DNA of 64,000 nt, taken from assembly GCA_963794165.1 (NCBI GenBank), contig CAWCCT010000009.1, positions 124,001 through 188,000 of the forward strand, given 5' to 3'. Source of the stretch: PALSA-350 sp963794165 (GTDB taxonomy: Bacteria > Acidobacteriota > Terriglobia > Terriglobales > Acidobacteriaceae). Of this stretch, positions 1-7,988 are shown in pieces. Below the pieces are notes generated by a model that was given only the letters and a program-made list of their open reading frames with translations, did not search any database and was not told the DNA's origin. Every line of letters starts with the position of its first letter. The stretch's first letter is position 1. Made by a program: the position numbers and the translations under genes.

Positions 1-763
1 AGAGATTGGCAACGCTCGAGAACGCCCCCGCTCCTAAGATCTCGCTGTAATTGAAAGTTTCGTGGCCAGAATCGGAGCGTGTGATCACGATGCGCGTGAA
101 TGCATACCCCAACCGTTTGCCAAAGTTTCCCTTGCCCAGGGTGTAATACCTTGTGTCTTGATGCAGGAGCGAGGGAACGATAAATTCGACCCAGTAGTTT
201 TCGTTGATCGCATCCGCGAGTGTGTGCCAATAGTATCTTCCATATCCTTTGGCGCCCTGACCAAACTCAGGATAAGAATTGTCCGCCTGCGCAACTCCTG
301 CCTGACCGGCCACAAAAATGAAACTCGAGTAATCCAGGCTGTCGAGCGTAGCAGTCTTGAACTTCTCTTTGACCGTTTGCGGAGGAAGTTGTTGGTCTGC
401 GCTCACCGCACGGAAATTGGGAATGACAAAAAGAATACGCTTGGTCTGTCTCCCCTCTGCAAGCGGGTCTACGGGCTGCGATGAGCCCCCGCCCGAAGGA
501 GGTGCGCCTGACGCTATCTGGGTCTGCTGTTGTTGCTTCTGCTGTGGTGTGCCGGCGCCAGGATCATCAGGCAGGCCCGCTTCGTCACTATCGGTCGATA
601 CCGCCGTTAGGTAAACGACCGGCACGCCCTGGTCAGGCGCCTGTGTCTCAAGCGTCAAGCTCTCGAGGGGATTTTCATCCGCGCTTGCTTTTGCTCCCGG
701 GGAGCAGAGGCCTCCGATCAAAAGCCCAAATACAAAAACAGATGACCTCTTGGAGAACCTCAT
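1..763 (-). CDS. Secreted protein of unknown function, 3' end cut by window edge
   Basis: An open frame reads leftward from ATG at 763 and runs off the window, giving 254 residues so far. The N-terminus is a signal peptide (basic start, hydrophobic core, then AKA-SAD), followed by a Q/P/G-rich low-complexity linker to about residue 90. The folded part contains NSYPEFGQGAKGYGRYY and LLHQDTRYYTLGKGNF. These match segments of the complete protein at 44521-45378 (FPGYGQGAQGYAKRF, LLKQDPRYFRRGTGSF), so the two are paralogues. The role is unknown; an exported or envelope-associated location is inferred from the signal peptide. No neighbour helps. The reading frame is solid; function is not assigned. 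Confidence 0.8.
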   Translation of the reverse strand, partial: MRFSKRSSVFVFGLLIGGLCSPGAKASADENPLESLTLETQAPDQGVPVVYLTAVSTDSDEAGLPDDPGAGTPQQKQQQQTQIASGAPPSGGGSSQPVDPLAEGRQTKRILFVIPNFRAVSADQQLPPQTVKEKFKTATLDSLDYSSFIFVAGQAGVAQADNSYPEFGQGAKGYGRYYWHTLADAINENYWVEFIVPSLLHQDTRYYTLGKGNFGKRLGYAFTRIVITRSDSGHETFNYSEILGAGAFSSVANL

Positions 764-1008
764 ACAAGCCCTTTGATTCCCGTGGTGTGAGATTAGGTGC
801 AATTACTGGTCTTTTGTAGGATCTTCTGCCGCGGAATTTGAGCTGATCAAATACCATCGATTTTCCGGCGCCACGTACTTGTACTGGTGGCTTGTTGCCG
901 GCGCACTGTCGAGCGCAAAACTTTCGCGCTCACTCACGATGACATTTCGCATAAGTGACGGTCTCATATTTGACGTGTGGAGCGAAGCAGAAGTGTGCAT
1001 CGGGGCCA

Positions 1009-1034
1009 AAATAGTTCCTCGCAAGGAACTATTT
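1009..1034 (-). terminator. Rho-independent terminator after the aminotransferase gene
   Basis: Perfect 11-bp inverted repeat (1009-1019 and 1024-1034) with a 4-base loop. On the minus strand the stem ends in TTTT, 12 bases past the stop codon of the aminotransferase gene. The stem is AU-rich, so it is a modest terminator. The rest of 764-1046 shows no convincing gene. Confidence 0.6.
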
Positions 1035-1046
1035 GCCCTACAACCT

Positions 1047-2216
1047 TTAGGGTAGCAAGTACTTTCTGAGTGCCGTTAAGCCCTCTTCAATGGCCTGTGG
1101 CTCGATGGCATAGCCAAAGCGGACGTGCCCCTCTCCTTGGCCGCCGAAGACCACGCCCGGGATGGTTGCCACGTGCGCTTTGGAGAGCAGCGTCCGGGCT
1201 GCGGCGCGGCTGTCTTTGCTGATCTTCGTGACTCGCGGAAAAGCGTAGAATGCGCCCTGCGGCATCTCGCATGGCAGGCCTGCCTCGTTCAAGCCGTTCA
1301 CCAGCAGATCGCGTCTCTGCCTGTACTGTTCCCGCCGTGCATCCATTTCGCTGCGAGGAATGCGCAGCGCCTCGAGCGCGGCCCACTGGCTCATGGTTGA
1401 CACCCCGTTGACGGAATACAGAACCAGCTTCCGCAACCCGGTCATGAAGGGTTCATGGGCTACCGCATAACCAACACGCCAGCCGGTCATGCCGTAGCTT
1501 TTCGAAAATGTATAAGTCGAAATCGTGCGCTGCGACATTTCCGGCAGCGACGCAATGGAAAAATGCTCCCCATCGTAAACCAGATCTTCATAAGCCTCGT
1601 CTGCAATCACAAGCAGGTCATGCTTGCGGGCAAATGCGGCCACTTCTTCCGCTTCCGAGCGCGAGAAAACGGTGCCGGTAGGATTCTGGGGAGTGTTGTA
1701 GTAGATAGCGCGGGTGTTTGGAGTGGTGAAATCCTCGAGCGTTTGCGTCAGGCCTGCACTGCGCGCCGTCGCTGTGGGCACCAGCAAAGCCCGTGCTTGG
1801 CAGCCGGTGATCATCTCCCGAATCGGGGTCCAATAGGGAGAAAAAAGCAGCACATCGTCGCCTGGGTCGAGCACTGCCTGGAAGGCGACATACAACGCAT
1901 GTGCACCTCCCGCGGTCACAATCACGTTCTCTGCGGAAACATCAAGCCCATTGCGCTCCTTCAGCTTCGCGGCGAGGGCGTGGCGCAGTGGTTCTATTCC
2001 CGAAGACGGCGCATAGCGGGTCTTGTTCTCGACTGCCGCGCTCAGCAGCGCATATTTCACCGTGCTGGGTGTATCGAAGAAGGGCTCGCCGCCATGGAAA
2101 GCGTGCACCTTTTGGCCCCCGGCTCGCAGCTCCATCACTTTGTTTCGCACCTGGACGATGTCGGAGAAACCCACCTCGTCCAACCGCTTGGCCAGTCGCT
2201 TCGCGTCTGCCGCCAT
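1047..2216 (-). CDS. Class I/II PLP-dependent aminotransferase (aspartate aminotransferase-like)
   Basis: 389 residues, the usual length for fold-type I aminotransferases of the AspC/AatA branch. Visible motifs are the substrate-side GGEPFFDTP near the N-terminus, TAGGAHALYVAF (cofactor phosphate region), NTPQNPTGT, the Asp of DEAYEDLVYD that contacts the pyridine nitrogen, and the Schiff-base lysine in TFSKSYGMTGWRVGY. It should transfer an amino group between an amino acid (probably aspartate or an aromatic/branched substrate) and 2-oxoglutarate in the cytosol. Substrate cannot be fixed from sequence. It is a single gene with its own terminator-like hairpin; start is ATG at 2216. Confidence 0.9.
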   Translation of the reverse strand: MAADAKRLAKRLDEVGFSDIVQVRNKVMELRAGGQKVHAFHGGEPFFDTPSTVKYALLSAAVENKTRYAPSSGIEPLRHALAAKLKERNGLDVSAENVIVTAGGAHALYVAFQAVLDPGDDVLLFSPYWTPIREMITGCQARALLVPTATARSAGLTQTLEDFTTPNTRAIYYNTPQNPTGTVFSRSEAEEVAAFARKHDLLVIADEAYEDLVYDGEHFSIASLPEMSQRTISTYTFSKSYGMTGWRVGYAVAHEPFMTGLRKLVLYSVNGVSTMSQWAALEALRIPRSEMDARREQYRQRRDLLVNGLNEAGLPCEMPQGAFYAFPRVTKISKDSRAAARTLLSKAHVATIPGVVFGGQGEGHVRFGYAIEPQAIEEGLTALRKYLLP

Positions 2217-2242
2217 GATTGCCCTCTGCTAATGTTCTAGCT

Positions 2243-2401
2243 ATGAAGTCCAGATATTTCTATCTTGCGGCGTCGGTTGCTTTCCTCGTGGTCGCGATCC
2301 TGAAACTTCTGCCCCCACGCAACCTTACCGCCGCTGCTCTCAACGCGGTGACGGGCTGCATCTTCCTCTTCCTGGGAGCTGGTCCGCGAAGACCCATGTG
2401 A
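2243..2401 (+). CDS. Tiny membrane protein, two hydrophobic segments
   Basis: 52 residues from ATG at 2243 (a longer in-frame start at 2219 would overlap the divergent aminotransferase start region). Two hydrophobic stretches, YLAASVAFLVVAILKLL and ALNAVTGCIFLFLGA, are separated by a short PPRNLT loop and followed by a basic tail. Its topology resembles the 69-residue protein at 3624-3833, which lies on the other side of the acyltransferase gene. No recognised family; no clear Shine-Dalgarno. It may be a real small membrane protein or a chance frame. Confidence 0.45.
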   Translation: MKSRYFYLAASVAFLVVAILKLLPPRNLTAAALNAVTGCIFLFLGAGPRRPM

Positions 2402-2402
2402 A

Positions 2403-3587
2403 CTAGATCTTGATAAAGATCTTCCTCCGGTACAAAAAAAGGACCGGCACGAAGCAGACAAGAACGAAGGCAAGGGCATAAAGCAGCGATCCGAATGACG
2501 GATTGATGATGGGAAAGAACCAATGCAGGTAGATATATTGCTGCAGGTCAGTGATCCTGCCGCCGTCATGCACGACGATGGTTGAAAGCGCGGAGGACAG
2601 AAGCTCCGAGAAAACATACGCCGTAATGGCATTGGATCCGAATACCAGCCATGGAAACGTCCAGCCGCGCGTCCACTGCTTGATCTCCACCGCGTAGAAA
2701 CAGAGGGTAAGCAGCAGCAGGGTGCAGCCCGCGGCGAAGAGCACATAGGAGCTGGTCCAGAGTTTCTTGTTGATGGGGAACCACACGTTCCATAGATTGC
2801 CCAGCAGCAATCCGGTCACCGAAGCAACCAGCAGGCCAGCCGCTTTTGTCCCCAAAGGTTTCACTCGCCGCAGCCAGATGCCGGTGAGAACGCCGAACAA
2901 AATCGTGCCCATGGCCGGGATGTTGCTTAGGAACCCCTCCGGATCGCGCACTCCCTCGTAGAGCCGGCCGGGAAAGATTTTGCGGTCCAGATAAGCCACC
3001 CAATTCTGATTGGGATCGAGCAGAGGCACGCTGTGGGTGGGAACTCCAATACCAGGAATGGGGACCCAGCGCATGAGTATCCAGTAGCCAAGCAACGCCA
3101 CCACGGCGACCGTGGCCGACACCCAGGCTCGGCTATTCCACAGGTAAAGAAGGCTGGCCAATAAGAAACAGATCGCAATGCGTTGCAGCACGCCGTAGAT
3201 ACGCAGCGTCCCCAGGTGGAATAACGGAAAGCCGTTGACCACCAGTCCCAGCAGGAACAAGATGACCGCACGCCGGATTACGTGCATGCGCAGTGCGGTT
3301 TTCGACTCGCCCCGTGCCAGGCGGGCCGCATTCGAGAATACGATGGAGATGCCCGCAATGAACAGGAACGACGGGAACACCAGGTCGGTCAAAGTCCAAC
3401 CGTTCCACGCGCTATGTTCCAGCTGGCTGTAGCTATATTTTCCGCTGCCGCCGTTGTTCACCAGGATCATGAACGCGATGGTGATCCCGCGCGCCACGTC
3501 GAGCGAAACCCAACGGCGCGCCGGGTTAACCATGGTCTGCGGAGCGGTACTTGTTGTAGCCGTATTCTTAGTAGCCGCGGTTCCCAT
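2403..3587 (-). CDS. DUF5009/HGSNAT-like membrane acyltransferase
   Basis: 394 residues. It begins with an Ala/Thr-rich leader, then RRWVSLDVARGITIAFMILVNN, the hallmark start of the heparan-alpha-glucosaminide N-acetyltransferase-like / DUF5009 family, where an Asp follows the first residues of TM1. Roughly ten hydrophobic segments follow, with conserved patches LTDLVFPSFLFIAG and FGSNAITAYVFSE. Family members move acyl groups across the membrane to sugars or cell-wall components; the acceptor here is unknown. It is single, convergent with the small gene at 2243 (2 bases between the stops) and divergent from the one at 3624. Integral inner-membrane location is clear from composition. Confidence 0.85.
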   Translation of the reverse strand: MGTAATKNTATTSTAPQTMVNPARRWVSLDVARGITIAFMILVNNGGSGKYSYSQLEHSAWNGWTLTDLVFPSFLFIAGISIVFSNAARLARGESKTALRMHVIRRAVILFLLGLVVNGFPLFHLGTLRIYGVLQRIAICFLLASLLYLWNSRAWVSATVAVVALLGYWILMRWVPIPGIGVPTHSVPLLDPNQNWVAYLDRKIFPGRLYEGVRDPEGFLSNIPAMGTILFGVLTGIWLRRVKPLGTKAAGLLVASVTGLLLGNLWNVWFPINKKLWTSSYVLFAAGCTLLLLTLCFYAVEIKQWTRGWTFPWLVFGSNAITAYVFSELLSSALSTIVVHDGGRITDLQQYIYLHWFFPIINPSFGSLLYALAFVLVCFVPVLFLYRRKIFIKI

Positions 3588-3623
3588 GTTGCAAAGTGTA
3601 TCTGTTGCCCTGAAGGAGTGTCC

Positions 3624-3833
3624 ATGCGCGGCTCAATCATCTGGTTTGTGCTGGCTGTAGCCTGGGGCATGGACGGCGTTTTGGCCGCCGTCCATCGCAA
3701 CCATCTGCAAGCCGCGCTCACCGCCTTCTTCGCCTGCTGCTTCTTAGCCGCCGGCCTAACCTTCCGCAAACGTGAGCGGAGGGCCGCGCGCCGAGAGCAG
3801 GTATCAGATCCCGGCAAAACCCAGTCCCGTTAG
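3624..3833 (+). CDS. Small two-TM membrane protein with basic tail
   Basis: 69 residues from ATG at 3624, chosen because AAGGAG sits 5 bases upstream (3613-3618), a strong ribosome binding site. Two hydrophobic segments (IIWFVLAVAWGMDGVLA and LTAFFACCFLAAGLTF) flank the loop VHRNHLQA; the C-terminus RKRERRAARREQ is strongly basic and probably cytosolic. No family recognised. It diverges from the DUF5009 gene across 36 bases, so the two may share a promoter region. A palindromic repeat (3822-3844) begins within its last codons. Confidence 0.6.
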   Translation: MRGSIIWFVLAVAWGMDGVLAAVHRNHLQAALTAFFACCFLAAGLTFRKRERRAARREQVSDPGKTQSR

Positions 3834-3863
3834 GGACGGCTGAATGTCAACTCTGTCCAAGGG

Positions 3864-4075
3864 CTGTGTGAGAACCTCCTGGCTTTGTATCAGGGCCCGA
3901 CTTTAGTCGGGCCGCTGAGGCAACAAAGATCCGGGCTTTAGCCCCTGCCGAGATTGTCTCCGGGGGCATTTTCTGCAATGTGCGCCGTAGCAGGGGCTAA
4001 AGCCCAGTCTTTTTCAATTCTTTACGGCCCGACTAAAGTCGGGCCCTGATACAAAGCCAGGAGGTTCTCACACAG
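3864..4075. repeat. 212-bp foldback (MITE-like) element
   Basis: A perfect 50-bp inverted repeat (3864-3913 against 4026-4075) encloses a second perfect 16-bp inverted repeat (3933-3948 against 3990-4005) built on GGGCTTTAGCCCCTGC. The outer ends carry the TGTGTGAGAACC motif shared with other repeats in this window; the right end continues to AGACTCT at 4080. The left arm's core recurs at 38269-38330. No coding capacity. 3834-4257 holds only this element, the tandem repeat at 4090 and the hairpin at 4187. Confidence 0.9.
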
Positions 4076-4089
4076 ACTCTGTTGCCACC

Positions 4090-4184
4090 ATTGTCCTGAC
4101 CACAGACCTGATTATGTCCTGACCGCAAATCTGGATATGTGCTAACCAACAGACCTTAGGTATGTCCTCACCACAAACCTGGGT
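4090..4184. repeat. Four degenerate tandem copies, period about 24 bp
   Basis: Four successive units of the form ATGTCCTGACCRCAAACCTG(G)(N) run from 4090 to 4184 with several substitutions each and a period of 23-25 bases. They lie between the foldback element and the hairpin beyond hisA. No function is evident. Confidence 0.7.
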
Positions 4185-4212
4185 GCCCCACATCTCGCTT
4201 TTGAGATGTGGG
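4182..4212. repeat. GTGCCCCACATCTC hairpin repeat downstream of hisA
   Basis: 10-bp perfect stem (4187-4196 with 4203-4212). It belongs to a dispersed hairpin family also seen at 14413, 34429, 34601, 38528 and 53558. On the plus strand the stem is followed by TTTT; on the minus strand it lies 45 bases past the hisA stop and may help end the his transcript. Confidence 0.65.
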
Positions 4213-4257
4213 TTTTCGCTTTCGCGAGACGGCTTTTTGTCGGACGTCTGACCCGGC

Positions 4258-4935
4258 TCAGGTGGATAAAACCCCGGAGTACACCGCCATCCCCGCAACC
4301 GCATCGACTCCGAGCGCATCCAGGGCATCGATCTCGGCCTGTTCACGGATGCCCCCAGCAACAATCAGCTGCCGCCGGGTCGTTTGCCTCAAGCCCTTGG
4401 CCACCTCAATCGGGAAACCCTGCATCGTCCCCTCAAGATCGATGTGGGTATAAAGAAAAGCCCCACAATAAGCCTCGAGCTGCGGAATCGCTTCTTCGGG
4501 GGTAAGTTCCACCTGGTCCTTCCAACCCTTCACCGCCACCCGACCCTGTTTGGTATCCACGCTGAAGACCAGCCGCTCCATCCCCACCGCGGCCGCCATC
4601 GTCTGTGCAAACCCGGTGTTCACCAGGCTCTCTCCCCCGAACAGCGCCGAGCCCACAATCACCCGCCGGGCGCCTGCGCTCAGCACCTCCGCAGCTTTCT
4701 CAACCGTGGAGATGCCACCACCCACCTGGCAGGGAAGCCGGCCGGCGATTTGGGTGATCAGTTCGCTATTGTTTCCCTGCCGCATGGCGGCGTCCAGGTC
4801 GATCAACTGCACCAAAGGATAGTGTTGAAAGCGGCCAATCCAATATTCAAAATCGTCGAAGGCCAGCTTGAGCGTTTCGCCCCGCACTAGCTGCACGATC
4901 CGGCCCCCCATCAGGTCGATGGAAGGAATCAGCAT
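4258..4935 (-). CDS. hisA: ProFAR isomerase HisA
   Basis: 225 residues, slightly short for HisA (about 240). It isomerises ProFAR to PRFAR, the fourth step of histidine synthesis, on a (beta-alpha)8 barrel. The two catalytic aspartates are visible in IPSIDLMGGRIVQL (about residue 7) and in FSVDTKQGRVAVKGW (about residue 126); the phosphate loops are QVGGGIS and VAGGIRE. ATG at 4935 overlaps the hisF stop by 7 bases, so translation is probably coupled. It is the last gene of the operon. Identity is very secure. Confidence 0.96.
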   Translation of the reverse strand: MLIPSIDLMGGRIVQLVRGETLKLAFDDFEYWIGRFQHYPLVQLIDLDAAMRQGNNSELITQIAGRLPCQVGGGISTVEKAAEVLSAGARRVIVGSALFGGESLVNTGFAQTMAAAVGMERLVFSVDTKQGRVAVKGWKDQVELTPEEAIPQLEAYCGAFLYTHIDLEGTMQGFPIEVAKGLRQTTRRQLIVAGGIREQAEIDALDALGVDAVAGMAVYSGVLST

Positions 4936-5702
4936 GGCAGCCTCACCGGCACGCCGCGCAGAGCCAGCTCCTGTTTGAGCGCCCGCACGTCGGCGATGCC
5001 GAAGTGAAAGATACTCGCGGCCAGCGCTGCGTGCGCTTTGCCTGCCTGGAATACCTCGGCAAAGTGCTCCGCTGTCCCTGCGCCACCGGACGCGATTACG
5101 GGGATTTCTACCGCCAGGCTGACCATCTCTGTTAGCTCACAATCGAATCCAGCGCGCGTGCCATCCGCATCCATTGAGGTCAAGAGAATCTCCCCCGCCC
5201 CGCGCGCTTCTGCTTCCCGCGCCCATTCGACCACGCGGCGGCCGGTACGGGTGCGTCCACCGCTCACCAGCACTTCTGCATCGGTAACCGGGCTATCCGG
5301 GACCCGCCTGCCATCGATGGCCACGATCACCGCCTGGGCGCCAAAGCTGCGCCCGATGGCGTCAATCAGGTTCGGATCGGCGATCGCCGCCGAGTTGACA
5401 CTCACTTTGTCGGCGCCGGCATCGAACACTGCCGCCGCCTCTTCTGCTGAACGTATACCGCCACCCACGGTGAACGGGATGAACAACTCCTTTGCCGTTC
5501 GCCGCACCGTATCGAGCAGAGTACTCCGGCCCTCATGGGTGGCGGTGATGTCCAGCAAAACAATCTCATCGGCCCCTGCGGCTGCATGCCGCTTAGCCAA
5601 CTCCGCCGGATCTCCCGCATCCACCAGGTCCACGAACTGCACCCCTTTGACCACTCGTCCACTGCGCACATCCAGGCATGCGATGATCCGCTTGGTTAGC
5701 AC
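4929..5702 (-). CDS. hisF: Imidazole glycerol phosphate synthase cyclase subunit HisF
   Basis: 257 residues, full family length. HisF joins ammonia delivered by HisH to PRFAR, giving imidazole glycerol phosphate and AICAR. Catalytic Asp11 is in IIACLDVRSGRVVKGVQF and the second catalytic Asp in VIVAIDGRR (about residue 130); phosphate sites are FTVGGGIRS and IASGGAG. Translation starts at GTG (5702), overlapping the hisH stop by 7 bases. Its partner HisH is encoded immediately upstream, as expected for a heterodimer. Confidence 0.97.
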   Translation of the reverse strand: MLTKRIIACLDVRSGRVVKGVQFVDLVDAGDPAELAKRHAAAGADEIVLLDITATHEGRSTLLDTVRRTAKELFIPFTVGGGIRSAEEAAAVFDAGADKVSVNSAAIADPNLIDAIGRSFGAQAVIVAIDGRRVPDSPVTDAEVLVSGGRTRTGRRVVEWAREAEARGAGEILLTSMDADGTRAGFDCELTEMVSLAVEIPVIASGGAGTAEHFAEVFQAGKAHAALAASIFHFGIADVRALKQELALRGVPVRLPC

Positions 5703-6292
5703 GCCAGCTCCACGAAGTTCCGCAGTACACGCATGCCGGCCGTTCCCGACTTCTCCGGATGAAACTGCACCCCCATTACGTTGTCCCGTTCCACCGCCCC
5801 GGAGAACGGGCCGCCATAATCAGTAACCGCGACCGTTTCATTGATCAAGGGCGCGCGGTAAGAGTGGGTGTAATAGACAAAGGCACGATCCTCGACCCCG
5901 CGCATCAGTCGCGACTGGGGTTCGACGCGCACTTCGTTCCAGCCCACATGCGGCACCTTGACCCCAGGGGTGAAGCGCGCGCATTGGCCGTGAAACAGGC
6001 TCAGGCCTTTGGTTGCCGGGGCTTCTGTGCTGCCTTCGAAGAGCCACTGCAGTCCCACGCAGATCCCCAGAAAAGGCACGCCCTGCGCGATCGAATCAGC
6101 AACAGCGGAGTCCAGGCCGGTATCCGCGAGCAGTTGCGTAGCCTGAAAATGACCAACCCCGGGAAGGATGACTTTTTTGGCCCGCCGAACCACCTCAGGA
6201 TCCGCCGTGACCGTTGCCTGGCAACCGAGGGCATCCAGTGCTTTCATCACTGAAGTCAGGTTGCCGGCCTTGTAGTCGATGACCGCGATCAC
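5696..6292 (-). CDS. hisH: Imidazole glycerol phosphate synthase glutaminase subunit HisH
   Basis: 198 residues. Class I glutamine amidotransferase that hydrolyses glutamine and channels ammonia to HisF. The oxyanion strand VILPGVGHF, the nucleophile elbow FLGICVGLQWLFEGS (Cys near residue 78) and the His/Glu pair in VQFHPEKSG are all present. Start is GTG at 6292 inside the GTGA overlap with the hisB stop (4 bases), strong evidence for coupling. Ends 7 bases inside hisF. Confidence 0.96.
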   Translation of the reverse strand: MIAVIDYKAGNLTSVMKALDALGCQATVTADPEVVRRAKKVILPGVGHFQATQLLADTGLDSAVADSIAQGVPFLGICVGLQWLFEGSTEAPATKGLSLFHGQCARFTPGVKVPHVGWNEVRVEPQSRLMRGVEDRAFVYYTHSYRAPLINETVAVTDYGGPFSGAVERDNVMGVQFHPEKSGTAGMRVLRNFVELAC

Positions 6293-6900
6293 AGTAAACC
6301 CTTGGTGCTGGGCAACATCTCGCCCAGTTGTTTATCCCGCGAGCAGGCCACCCGCAGGGCCCGCGCAAACGCCTTGAACAGGGCTTCGATTTTGTGATGG
6401 TTCGAGCGCCCATACATGGTCATGATGTGCACATTAGCCCGTGCGCCGCGCGCGAACCCTTCAAAAAAATCCTCGACCAGCTCGCTTTGCAAATCCCCTA
6501 CCAGGCGTTTCTTCACCTTGGTCTTGACTACGCAAGACACTCGTCCGCTCAAGTCGACGGCAGCGACTCCCAAAGTCTCATCCATGGGCATCAGAAAGTA
6601 CCCCGCGCGCAGAATACCTTTCTTGTCGCCTAGCGCCTGATCGAACGCCTCGCCCAACGCAATGCCTACATCTTCCACCGTGTGGTGCTGGTCCACATCC
6701 AGGTCGCCGTCGCATTGCAATTCCAGGTCGAACGCTCCGTGCCGCGTAAACAGCTCCAGCATATGGTCGAAAAAGCGGATGCCCGTTTTGACTTTGTACC
6801 GCCCGCTGCCTTCCACCACCAGCTTGAGCGAGATCTTGGTCTCGGTAGTCTTGCGCTCGATAGCGCCATGGCGCCGGACGCTTTTCTGCTTAGCCTTCAT
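6289..6900 (-). CDS. hisB: Imidazoleglycerol-phosphate dehydratase HisB (monofunctional)
   Basis: 203 residues. Dehydrates IGP to imidazole acetol phosphate; a Mn-dependent enzyme. Metal-binding motifs FFDHMLELFTRHG, DVDQHHTVEDVGI and GRSNHHKIEALFK are intact. There is no histidinol-phosphate phosphatase domain, unlike the enterobacterial fusion, and no phosphatase gene is in the window. A much longer frame exists upstream, but ATG at 6900 lies in a 4-base ATGA overlap with hisC and gives the normal N-terminus with the RKTTETKISL strand. Confidence 0.95.
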   Translation of the reverse strand: MKAKQKSVRRHGAIERKTTETKISLKLVVEGSGRYKVKTGIRFFDHMLELFTRHGAFDLELQCDGDLDVDQHHTVEDVGIALGEAFDQALGDKKGILRAGYFLMPMDETLGVAAVDLSGRVSCVVKTKVKKRLVGDLQSELVEDFFEGFARGARANVHIMTMYGRSNHHKIEALFKAFARALRVACSRDKQLGEMLPSTKGLL

Positions 6901-7988
6901 GCCTTCTCCCACCCAATCTCCTGCAGCGCTTCGGCCATCGCGTTCATGGCCTGCTTCATCTGCGCCCGGGTTCCCACCGTGACGCGAACACATCCCGCAC
7001 AGCCCTGATCCTTCGACCGGTCGCGTGTGAGCACACCGCGGCGGTGCATTGCCTCTACAAACTCGGAGTGCAAGGGCCCGATCTTTACCAGGATGAAGTT
7101 GGCCGCGCTCGGCCACTGGGCCACGCCCAGTTGGCGAAGGCTCTCCACCATCTCGCTGCGTGCCGCTTTCACTTCCTCCACATACCATTGCAGATACGAT
7201 TCATCGTCCAGCGCCGCCGGCAGACACGCCAGAGCCAGCGAGTTCACGCTGTATGGGGAAATGACTGTCCTCAGCCATTGCTGGATGGCAATCGGCGCCG
7301 CCAGCATCCCCAGTCGCAGTCCAGCCAGCCCGTAAGCTTTGGAAAAAGTGCGCGCCACGATCAGGTTGGGCGCCTCTCCTACCAGATCGATCACTGTCTG
7401 CCCGCAGAAGTGGTAGTAGGCCTCATCCACCAGAACCGCGGCCTGCGGGGCGCGATGGAGAATTTCGAGAATCTGCGCCCGGCTGGCCACGGTCCCGGTG
7501 GGGCTATTCGGGCTGGCGATGGCAATCAACCTGGTTTCTGGCGTGATCGCTGCCAGCAAAGGCTGGAGCGGAAACGCAAAATCCTCGCCGGAAGGAACCG
7601 TCTTAACCCTGGCATCTGTGCAAGAGCCGTAGACCTCATACATGGAATAGGTCGGGGTAGGAAAAAGAAACTCGTCTCCGCGATCCAGATAGGTCTGGCA
7701 AAGCACATGGATCGCTTCGTCCACCCCGTTGGTCAACAGCACCTGTTCAGGATCCAGCCCCACGTGCTGTGCGACTTTAGCTTCCACCTGCGCCCGCTCC
7801 GGATACTTCGCCAAATCTGCAGCCGCGATCCCCGCCAACGCTTCGAGCACCCGTGGGGAGCAAGCGACGGTGTTCTCGTTAAAGTCCAGCCGCAACCCCT
7901 GCCGCCCACTAAGGGGAGGATGATATGCGCGCATTCGCTGCACCGCGGCGCGTGGCATGGGTGCCTGTTGCAAAACTATCTCAGCCAT
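6897..7988 (-). CDS. hisC: Histidinol-phosphate aminotransferase HisC
   Basis: 363 residues. Transaminates imidazole acetol phosphate with glutamate to histidinol phosphate using PLP. Motifs: DFNENT near the N-terminus, LTNGVDEAIH, ASPNSPTGT, the Asp in VDEAYYHF and the Schiff-base Lys in RTFSKAYGLAGLRLGM. ATG at 7988 was preferred over upstream in-frame starts because it overlaps the hisD stop by 8 bases and has a GGGGG-rich site 6-8 bases upstream. It overlaps hisB by 4 bases at the other end. Confidence 0.95.
   Translation of the reverse strand: MAEIVLQQAPMPRAAVQRMRAYHPPLSGRQGLRLDFNENTVACSPRVLEALAGIAAADLAKYPERAQVEAKVAQHVGLDPEQVLLTNGVDEAIHVLCQTYLDRGDEFLFPTPTYSMYEVYGSCTDARVKTVPSGEDFAFPLQPLLAAITPETRLIAIASPNSPTGTVASRAQILEILHRAPQAAVLVDEAYYHFCGQTVIDLVGEAPNLIVARTFSKAYGLAGLRLGMLAAPIAIQQWLRTVISPYSVNSLALACLPAALDDESYLQWYVEEVKAARSEMVESLRQLGVAQWPSAANFILVKIGPLHSEFVEAMHRRGVLTRDRSKDQGCAGCVRVTVGTRAQMKQAMNAMAEALQEIGWEKA

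Noticed and set aside
803..1024. 73-codon minus-strand frame in the gap beside the aminotransferase gene
   Set aside because: TTG start inside a hairpin, no ribosome binding site at it or at the internal ATG (952), and no recognisable family. Kept out of the gene list.
1455..2240. Long plus-strand frame opposite the aminotransferase gene
   Set aside because: Complementary shadow of a strongly conserved gene; composition not protein-like.
3864..4184. Repeats near 4 kb considered as a CRISPR array
   Set aside because: No regular direct repeats separated by unique spacers; the structure is a foldback followed by a degenerate contiguous tandem repeat.
6898..7188. N-terminal extension of hisB by 96 codons
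   Set aside because: The extension lies wholly inside hisC in another frame; the ATGA overlap start gives the family-standard N-terminus.
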